DNA of 12,660 bases from Pavlovales sp. CCMP2436 (taxonomy: Eukaryota; Haptophyta; Pavlovophyceae; Pavlovales): contig MU631322.1 of the NCBI GenBank assembly GCA_026770615.1, positions 397,361 through 410,020 of the forward strand, given 5' to 3'. A program made the translations under genes and the position numbers. Of the stretch, positions 6,988-12,660 are shown one piece after another. Numbering within the stretch: the first letter of the stretch is position 1; the number at the start of each line of letters is the position of its first letter. A model generated the notes under the pieces. That model was not told where the DNA came from and ran no database searches. It saw nothing but the letters and a program-made list of their open reading frames with translations.

Positions 6988-7347
6988 TCTCTGATGTATC
7001 GGTGTATCGGGTGTATCGCTTTGGGCGATACGTTTTTTCCGATTGATACATCAAATGATACATCAAATTTACGTCAAATGATACATCAAATTTATTCAAA
7101 CAGGCTCGATACATCCGATACAACACCCGCGCTAGGTCCCGGGAGCCATGTATAGCGATACATCCGATACATCCGAGACATCCGATACACGATACATTCT
7201 GAAACATCAGATCTGATGTAAATATAGCGGCTCAGCATGGTTCAACATGTGTTGTTCACTAGCTGACTTGGTCGACGTCAGACGTTAGTCCTGGCAGCAG
7301 GGATGGTGGTGGTAGAGGTGAGGTTGATGTACATATCACCCCCCCTC
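6988..7347 (-). repeat. GTATC-rich palindromic repeat, copy G3, carrying retroposon R3
   Basis: Read in reverse complement it parallels G2: GGGGGGTGAT edge, GATGTTTC, TGTATCGTGTATCGG, the core GGCTCCCGGGACCTAGCG (7130-7147) with GCGGGTGTTGTATCG, then TGATGTATCA repeats. It is in opposite orientation to G2. Its outer edge is interrupted by R3 at 7226-7324 and resumes at 7325-7347. Confidence 0.7.
7214..7336 (-). mobile_element. Short retroposon copy R3 (99 bp) with 12-bp target-site duplication
   Basis: The element is 7226-7324, reverse-oriented. Its flanks are TGATGTAAATAT (7214-7225) and TGATGTACATAT (7325-7336), a direct repeat with one mismatch. It is inserted in repeat G3, with G2 serving as the unoccupied counterpart. 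With R2 it forms an inverted pair 644 bp apart. Confidence 0.75.
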
Positions 7348-7499
7348 TAACTGGCCACTAATTCGGATTTCGACCCAAATGTCGAAGGCCGCACAAGACA
7401 AGGCATCCTGGCGCAAACTGACGAGACTACCGGACGTGAAACCCATCTTCAAGAAAACCCGAACGAAATCGCCTGCTCGATTAGATAGTCGGTGTGCAC

Positions 7500-8430
7500 G
7501 GGAGTTCAACTCAGAGGATCAGAAATCGATTTCAAACCGGAGTTTTGACCGCGCGCTGAAGCGCGCTGCGACGCACAGCCTTGTCGTTCTCGTCGCCCCT
7601 CCTCGTCCTTTCCGTCGTCCTCCTCGTTGCCACCACCTGCCTTCCCCGCAAAGATCCGAGAAACACCCATCGAAGATGAACGCTGACCTCGTGCGCGCGC
7701 TGCACGCCTTGCTTGACCACCGAGCCCTCCGCCTCCGACCGGCCTTAGAGCATCTGAAGCTTTGTGCGCTGGGCAGCTTGCACAGGCGCACGGCCTCGGC
7801 GGTAGCTGCCGGTCTCGCCTTCGACTATGCTTGAAGCCTGCGGCACACGATGTCGGCGACGACCGCCTCGGGTCCGTCGAACGCCCGGGAACTTTTCGCG
7901 CCGGTAATTCTTGGTGGGCACCTTCGAGCACTCGGTAGCCTCCTTGCCTGCGCACGGGCGGCGGTGCACGCGGCGTGCGCGGCGCGTGCGGCGGTAGCTT
8001 CGTGCGCCGTAGCTCTTCTTCGACGAAGCGAGCGCGCGCTTCGCCGCGAGCGCCTCGTTCACCACCACCTCGTCGAGCACCAAACCGACGACGTGGAGGA
8101 CGCCGATGTCCTCCGCCACGAGCTCCGACGGCGTGTACTTGCTGACGTAATCGGCCTCGCGCGCCTAGCGCGCCACGGCAAGCTCGAGCTGCCTGCTGCC
8201 ACCCTTGTGCCTGCGCCCGAGCCCTTGGCGGCGTGGCATGCTCTGGTCGTCGGATGGAGGAACACCGTGCGCATCGACGACGGCGATTTTGCTCCCGGAG
8301 TTGCGCAGAGCACGCGCCGCGAGCCGCTGCGTTCCCAACGAAACGAGCGAGCGCTCCAGCTGGCTGGCAGCCATCGTGCCGTGTTCCTCAATGCGACGTC
8401 ACACGATTTCCCACTGGGCATAAGACATTG
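7500..8430 (-). pseudogene. Degenerate minus-strand coding remnant, family unknown
   Basis: The minus strand carries coding-like sequence broken by stops and frame changes. One frame runs from about 8430 to 7745 with a TGA at 8399-8401 and a TAG at 8165-8167. Between and after these it reads segments such as MAASQLERSLVSLGTQRLAA, KYTPSELVAEDIGVLHVVG and LDEVVVNEALAAKRAL. In a sampled stretch of 44 codons in the last part, 41 end in G or C, which marks this strand as the formerly coding one. Below about 8040 the frame turns Arg-rich and other frames look more protein-like (FDGPEAVVADIVCRRLQ), suggesting frameshifts. I do not recognise the family. Undetected introns are an alternative to decay. 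Confidence 0.4.
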
Positions 8431-8589
8431 CGTGATTTTTTAAACTTAATGCCCGCGCACGCTATCGAAGCCCTGTCGGCGCTTTGGTACCACCGCAAGG
8501 TGACGCTAAAGCTCAGCTAATTGACGCTCAGACGCTGACACCCGGGTCCTCCTGGACGCAGAGACTGCGCCCCAGGCGGTAGAAGGGGC

Positions 8590-8619
8590 ATCATAACATA
8601 ACATAACATAACATAACAT
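8590..8619. repeat. (ATAAC)n microsatellite
   Basis: Five tandem ATAAC units, in a spacer (8450-8820) that shows no other gene. Confidence 0.9.
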
Positions 8620-8845
8620 GTCCATGAGTTACTATTCCACATTTCCCTCACTGAGGCCTCCTCAAAGAGCGGTCCTCTCTCGACCGGTCGGCCTCCATTA
8701 GTCCCGTCCATAATGCGCAAATTTATATAGTATTTATATAAATTAATCGCGCACGCGCTTATAATATATCAAGAGTCGGACCGCCCCGGCTCATAGTATG
8801 CGTAGTAAAAATGATTTATTGTTAACTTATAGTTCAGCAACCTTG

Positions 8846-9085
8846 TTACTCGGTCGCCGGCTCCGTACTGTGTTCGTCCGCGGCCGCCTCGGCAGCCTGG
8901 TAGGCCGCAGCGAAGGTTTTGCAGCTCTGCTTGTGCACGGGCCACATGCGCCGATTGCACTCGGCGCCGCAGAACCTGGCCGTACGACATTTGAGGCACG
9001 CCCTGAGCTTCCACGTCTGCCCGCAGCCGATGCAGCACGCCTTGACGACGTCGGGCTCGCGCACAAGCGAGCTACTAAATTTCAT
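8846..9085 (-). CDS. MYND zinc-finger mini-ORF, paralogue of the Sel1-MYND C-terminus
   Basis: ATG at 9085 opens 79 codons to TAA at 8846-8848. Residues about 9-61 match the MYND region of the Sel1-MYND gene at 3138-3919 (49 of 53 residues from EPDVV to AAY). All eight canonical ligands are present: C-x2-C (CIGC), x8, CLKC, FCGAEC, then WPVHKQSC with seven residues between Cys and His. The tail is Ala/Glu-rich (QAAEAAADEHS). No Sel1 repeats precede it; homology stops about three codons before EPDVV. A GTAAGT donor-like site lies about 25 bases upstream on this strand, so it could instead be the last exon of another gene. It is either a stand-alone MYND protein or a duplicated terminal exon. 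Confidence 0.6.
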   Translation of the reverse strand: MKFSSSLVREPDVVKACCIGCGQTWKLRACLKCRTARFCGAECNRRMWPVHKQSCKTFAAAYQAAEAAADEHSTEPATE

Positions 9086-9155
9086 TATAGTGCTTTTTAC
9101 TTACGTCGCCACTAAAATTATATCGGACCAGGTCGAGCAAGTCTGTGAGTGAGCT

Positions 9156-9500
9156 CTACACCCCCCCGCTAAACCCCTGAGCCTCTTTAATCAGCTTTAA
9201 ATCATGGTTCAAGTCGCTGTGCTCGGCCCGTTGTAGCCGACGCACCGCACGTCGGACATCAAAATGTATCACCGCACATTCGCCGTGGGCGCCACGACAT
9301 GAAGATTCTGAATATAGCCTGGAATCAATCAGCTTGACGATGCCGACCAGGTCGCTGCCGCTCGAGCCTGAGCCGCCCGCCGAGCCGAGTGGCGGCCGCT
9401 TGCCATTGGCGACTTGACGAGCGGTACGACCTGTAGCTCGGCCACGCAGGCGGCCACGAGCGAGGGACGCGCTCGCCCCAGAGCGCACTATGGCACGCAC
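9156..9500 (-). CDS. Uncertain open frame upstream of the MYND mini-ORF
   Basis: A frame of about 114 codons without ATG at its edge. It has an Arg/Gly-rich first half, then more protein-like sequence (SDLVGIVKLIDSRLYSE, DLNHDLKLIKEAQGFSGG). It ends just upstream of a segment that leads to a GTAAGT donor near 9104. It may hold an exon of the gene that uses the MYND module as its last exon, but no splice model could be fixed. Chance in GC-rich DNA is equally possible. Confidence 0.22.
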   Translation of the reverse strand: MRAIVRSGASASLARGRLRGRATGRTARQVANGKRPPLGSAGGSGSSGSDLVGIVKLIDSRLYSESSCRGAHGECAVIHFDVRRAVRRLQRAEHSDLNHDLKLIKEAQGFSGGV

Positions 9501-9998
9501 CTATTGGGATACTTCTCCTGCATTTTTTTCCCGTTATAAATCTGTATTAACTCGAAGTATCTGCCTTCATTCGGTGTCAGAGTTGATGACGACCCCGCCA
9601 ATATTTCTTCCGTCCGGGCTACGTGATACGTCAACGCGTACTACAGCGACTAACGTGTTTTTGACACTCGTTGGTTAACTAGCTAGTTAACTACTAAATG
9701 TAACTAAGAGATGCTTTTTTCCCCATACACGATCGCTGCGCTGAAGTCGATGGATGGCTTGGCCGGACTGTAAATGTAATCACATGTAAATAACTAACAG
9801 GTCGAGCAGTGTGCCTCCTCTGCCAGCCCCAGTGTGTGGCCGCCGATGGGAGGGGACAGGAGGCCAACGTCCCGGATAGTACGTTACGTTCACACCAAAA
9901 TATTTTTCGATATTTAACTGCATCCAAGTATCACACTGTTTTTCAAGAGTGTTTACTAACTTGGTCAAGGTAGCCAGCAATTTTAATTATAAACATAG
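9501..9998. other. Stretch without recognisable gene
   Basis: Short frames on both strands but no convincing exon. It contains a perfect 18-base palindrome GTTAACTAGCTAGTTAAC at 9674-9691. Confidence 0.5.
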
Positions 9999-10118
9999 AA
10001 TCAACGCGCAAGCGAAAGTTGATCGCGTTAGCAGCAATCGTCAGGCGGAACAGAGCGAGCCGGTTTCCGAGCTGCATGTTGAGAGACTAAGGCGGATGCT
10101 GACCGCGCGACCCGGAGA
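9999..10118 (+). CDS. Candidate exon, unknown protein
   Basis: It follows an AG at 9997-9998 (AAACATAG) and ends at a strong donor, GTGAGTC (10119). The frame INAQAKVDRV, then RQAEQSEPVSELHVERLRRM and LTARPGE is helical and charged. The exon ends in phase 2. An acceptor at 10933-10934 would join it in frame to the C2 gene ahead of its ATG, giving an 816-nt intron, but that link is only a possibility. I do not recognise the peptide. Confidence 0.35.
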
Positions 10119-10175
10119 GTGAGTCTAGGCAGGCACGTTATTCTTAGTCAGGAGAGTAGCTCGAGGTATTAGTGC

Positions 10176-10346
10176 ACGCCAAGCGCGCGTACCGGCCACT
10201 GTACAGGCGCTTGGCGTCCAGACCAGCTGAGGGCGGACCAAGGCTCGCGCAGCCAGGCAGGTGCCAGAGGAGAACGCCAGACCCCCCCTCCTATGACACC
10301 CCGGCCAGCCAGGACCCGGCCGAGCGAGCAGGCGGGTGCCTGCTCG
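10176..10346. repeat. Two strong hairpins upstream of the C2 gene
   Basis: The first has perfect 11-bp arms (ACGCCAAGCGC at 10176-10186 and its complement at 10207-10217) with a 20-base loop. The second has perfect 9-bp arms (CGAGCAGGC at 10325-10333 and its complement at 10338-10346) with a GGGT loop. Both lie in a GC-rich, CpG-rich stretch (about 10170-10950) that otherwise shows no exon I can support. It could be promoter or 5' UTR/intron of the C2 gene. Confidence 0.5.
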
Positions 10347-10950
10347 GGTCGATGGCTGGGCCACAGGTTGCACCCGAGTCAGCGCGCGCGCGCCCCCGGC
10401 GAAGGGCGAGAGGGGTTAAAGGGGACCATCACGGCCCCGTGACGCGTCCGAGGTGGCCGCCTGCCGCCCGCCCGGCACGCACACGTGGCCCCGATCGAGC
10501 CCGGCCGAAACCACGCGTAGCGCCCCCACGTTGAGCCTGGTTGTGGATGCGGCAGAGCCGGGGTGGTGGATCGCGATAGCGGAGCGCCTCCCATACGGGT
10601 GTAAATCATCGCGCCCGATGGCCCGCGCGCCGCCGCCCCGCGCCCCGCGCCGCACGCCTCGTCCGGCGGAGCCGGATCCGCGCGCGCACGTGCGATTCGA
10701 CGGCCCAGCGACCCTGTGCGGCGGCGGCGGGGCGTGGGGCGGACGGAGAGCAGCAGGGCGCACGGGTATCTGGCTCATGCCTGGCGGCGACGCGCGCAAG
10801 CGGGGGATCCGCCCGCTTCGGGAGGTGCACCGTCGCTCTGCGCGCGTCAGCGCGAAAGCCACCATTTCTTGCGCCTTGGAAATGCCAAGCCGTAGGCACA
10901 TCACTGGGCATTCAACGGTTTTGCAGGCAGGCAGGCCAAGGACGGCCGCG

Positions 10951-12633
10951 ATGGCCGCGACGCTGGTGGTGACGCTGCGCGACGTGACGCTGCACGACGC
11001 GGGCCACTACTTCCTGACGGTACAGTACATGACACGTGACGGCGAGGAGCGGAAGGTGCGCACCGAGGTCTCGACCAAGTCGAGCAAGCCCGAGTTCAAG
11101 AACAGCACCTTCTCGCTGCCCGTCAGGGTTCACGATGGCGTGCTGGACGACGCGGAGCTGCAGTTCGGCGCGTTCCTCGTCGTGCGCTCAGAGCGCGAGG
11201 TAAAGGAGGGCGAGGGCAAGGCCGCAACCAAGGGCACGGCCAAGCTGGCCGGGCTCTGCGCCAAGCAACTCTCCGATCTGGCGTCCGTGCTCGCGCGCGG
11301 CGCCACTGCCGAGAGCGTCATCTTTACGCACCCGGACGGGGCGGCGGTACATCGCGCCCACCACTGCCCTATACAGCATACGCCACTACACATGCAACAC
11401 CCACCACTGCCCTGTGCAACACCCGCCACATGACTCTGTCCCCTCTGAGCCCACCCCGCCCCCCCCCCCTGAACCCGGCTGCGCCTCCTTCCAGGTGGGC
11501 TCTGTTGTGGCCGACCTGCGCATCGAGATGCCGCCTGGGGTCACGCCGCTGCGCGCGAGCAGCGAGCAGCTCGAGGGCCCCTCGTTCGAGCTGGTTGTGC
11601 GCAACGGTGTCAACCTCGGACTCGTAACGGCCGGGCTGACGGGCGGGGGCGGGGGCGGCTTTGTGGTCACGGTAGGCACGTTCTGCAAGGGTGAGTGTGT
11701 ACATATCTATAAAAACGCCCGATCCCGTTTGCGGTCTCCCAGGTAAACCTGGGACCAGCTCCCGAGCCCCCGGATACCGTCCTCCCCGCTAAGACTGATC
11801 AGACACACGACTGTCGACGACACTCGACTTGCGCGCGTTCTGCAAGGGTGAGCCGATAGCCTTTTGAATAATAGTTCTTTTATCGTCCCCCGACTTGCAG
11901 CCCGAAGGCGTACGGGCATGACATGGGAGGATCAGCGCATCGGTCGTCTCGTGTGCTATCTTACTCCCCGCGTCGTCTCTCCGCCACGAACCTTGCTCGT
12001 CGTCGATAGCCACACCACCCTTGGCCACACACTTATTGTTCAATTTTATAATAAGCTGGGTTCATAAGTCCATTGGCTGAGGCTGACGAACCTATCGAGC
12101 TGAGGTGAGGCGAGGAAAGCTCTCAAACCATTTTATGTTTTTAGCTGGTCTCCTATGGCTGTCTCCTGTGACAGTTCTCGATTAGAGCGAACGAAAGGAT
12201 TTCTGGTTAGGACATCTGCCCCCGAAAGACGGCTCGCCCGGACGTTAGTCCAGGGCCACTCCCCGAGTACACAGATACCGCCCCCCCCTGAGCCTGGTTA
12301 CTCAAAGAGCCCATACAAACTCGTTCTTTGCCCGATTTGAACTTGGTACCTGCAAGTCTCGGCCACTTGTTGTCCCCACTAGACCACGGCAAACCGATGG
12401 AATAGTAATAATAATAATAAAAAGAATAAGAAGGTTCACCGAGAGCGCTGCCTGTGGCACATTGCCCAAATCTCCGAAACTCCTAGCAATACCTCATACG
12501 AAGCATACACAGCAAATCTGACAATACAACAACACTGTAATAAAATGCAATAAAAGGTTTCCGCTCGGATGAGCTGGCGCGCACGCAGCCCACACTCGTC
12601 GGCGCAATGGCATCATGGAACGAGACGCTGATC
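10951..12633 (+). CDS. Protein with two C2-like domains, 5' part (three exons, incomplete at right edge)
   Basis: Exons: 10951-11346 from ATG, 11495-11690, and 12557-12633 (donor GTAGGC; a second GT at 12640 is possible). Joins are phase 0 then phase 1 (G|GT gives Gly), giving 223 codons so far. The first module (residues about 3-145) has the beta-strand pattern of a C2 fold: LVVTLRDVTL, YFLTVQYM, KVRTEVSTKSSKPEFKNSTF, LQFGAFLVV. It lacks the Asp-rich loops of calcium-binding C2 domains. The second begins near residue 160 (FELVVRNGVNLG, GFVVTVGTFCKG) and reaches the hallmark ASWNETLIV in exon 3, which strongly supports that splice. C2 domains bind membranes or proteins; a calcium-independent role is inferred. 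Acceptors are TCCTTCCAG after a C tract, and a weak AATAAAAG. The ATG was chosen because the fold starts right after it; further upstream the frame is unlike protein. Confidence 0.7.
11357..11425 (+). repeat. Short direct repeats in C2-gene intron 1
   Basis: Two copies of CCCACCACTGCCCTRTRCARCA, near 11357-11378 and 11399-11420, with a shorter related copy after each. They lie in the 148-nt intron (11347-11494), which ends in a C tract and acceptor. Confidence 0.65.
11833..11852 (+). repeat. Copy of C2-gene exon 2 3' edge with donor, in intron 2
   Basis: Nineteen of 20 bases match 11676-11695 (GCACGTTCTGCAAGG|GTGAG), including the donor GT. It lies 157 bases downstream of the original, in the 866-nt intron 2. 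Apart from this and the tRNA-like element, 11700-12550 shows no exon I can support. Confidence 0.7.
12326..12393 (-). tRNA. tRNA-like sequence, probable pseudogene (would-be anticodon CCG)
   Basis: On the minus strand, an A-box-like TGGTCTAGTGG (RNA polymerase III promoter) and a B-box-like GTTCAAATC are correctly ordered. TTTGCC at the 5' end pairs with GGCAAA at the 3' end. The anticodon stem is perfect (CAAGT/ACTTG) around the 7-base loop GGCCGAG, giving CCG (Arg). Against a working tRNA: U33 is G, the D stem has only three pairs, and the T stem is mostly unpaired and appears shortened. It is probably a decayed tRNA gene or a tRNA-derived SINE head, inside an intron of the C2 gene on the opposite strand. 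Confidence 0.4.
12404..12421. repeat. (TAA)n microsatellite
   Basis: About five TAA units beside the tRNA-like sequence, in intron 2 of the C2 gene. Confidence 0.85.
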
Positions 12634-12660
12634 GTAGGCGTAGCCCCCCCCTCCCCAAAC

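Noticed and set aside
7850..8443. Long plus-strand open frame of 197 codons
   Set aside because: It is codon-aligned antisense to the minus-strand frame, whose third positions are far more GC-biased; the plus translation resembles no family.
9125..9155. Possible fourth retroposon copy (GTCGAGCAAGTCTGTGAGTGAG)
   Set aside because: It resembles GTCGACCAAGTCAGTGAGTGA of R2 over only about 30 bases with several mismatches and lacks the family end.
10453..10950. Upstream extension of the C2 frame to an earlier ATG
   Set aside because: The translation is Arg/Pro/Ala-rich and unlike protein; the C2 fold starts immediately after the ATG at 10951.
11747..12298. Similarity between CCGAGCCCCCGGATACCGTCC (near 11764) and CCGAGTACACAGATACCGCCC (near 12263)
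   Set aside because: The match is short and imperfect; it could be a diverged repeat but is not strong enough to call.

Overview
The window looks like nuclear DNA of a single-celled eukaryote with a GC-rich coding compartment, most likely an alga. Coding sequence comes in short GC-rich exons bounded by GT..AG splice sites, with introns that hold long C or C/T tracts, AT-rich stretches, microsatellites and transposon debris. Sel1-MYND, SAM and C2 proteins and pyrimidine-rich acceptors fit haptophytes, pelagophytes and similar algae. That placement is inference; nothing here fixes the species. There is no bacterial operon, CRISPR array, rRNA gene or intact transposase.

Layout. (1) 282-2857 (+): last four recognisable exons of an unidentified gene with an acidic, Gly/Lys-rich C-terminus. 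All three splice joins are phase-consistent. Its introns hold degenerate copies of its own exon edges, two MITE-like elements with target-site duplications, a minisatellite and a short retroposon. (2) 3138-3919 (-): Sel1-repeat plus MYND zinc-finger gene, convergent with gene 1, carrying a one-base frameshift, a lost zinc ligand and an early stop. (3) 4170-4685 (-): exon of an unidentified gene with an 18-residue tandem repeat and a Cys-rich patch. (4) 4880-5090: G-rich, telomere-like tract. (5) 5095-7347: repeat-dominated block of GTATC-rich palindromic repeats sharing a CCCGGGACCTAGCG core and an inverted pair of a 99-bp retroposon. A single SAM-domain start exon (6190-6276, +) lies inside it. 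(6) 7500-8430 (-): broken coding remnant. (7) 8846-9085 (-): second copy of the MYND module as a 79-codon ORF. (8) 9999-10118 (+): candidate exon. (9) 10951 to beyond the right edge (+): 5' part of a protein with two C2-like domains, in three exons.

The genes do not form a recognisable pathway. SAM, Sel1 and MYND modules are protein-interaction domains and C2 domains bind membranes or proteins, so a scaffold or trafficking flavour is possible but unsupported. The most unusual signal is architectural. In both well-resolved multi-exon genes, pieces that straddle real splice sites recur as decayed copies inside the neighbouring introns (five cases). Two mobile families show clear target-site duplications, and one MYND module shares a 100-bp identical tract with its paralogue inside otherwise diverged sequence.
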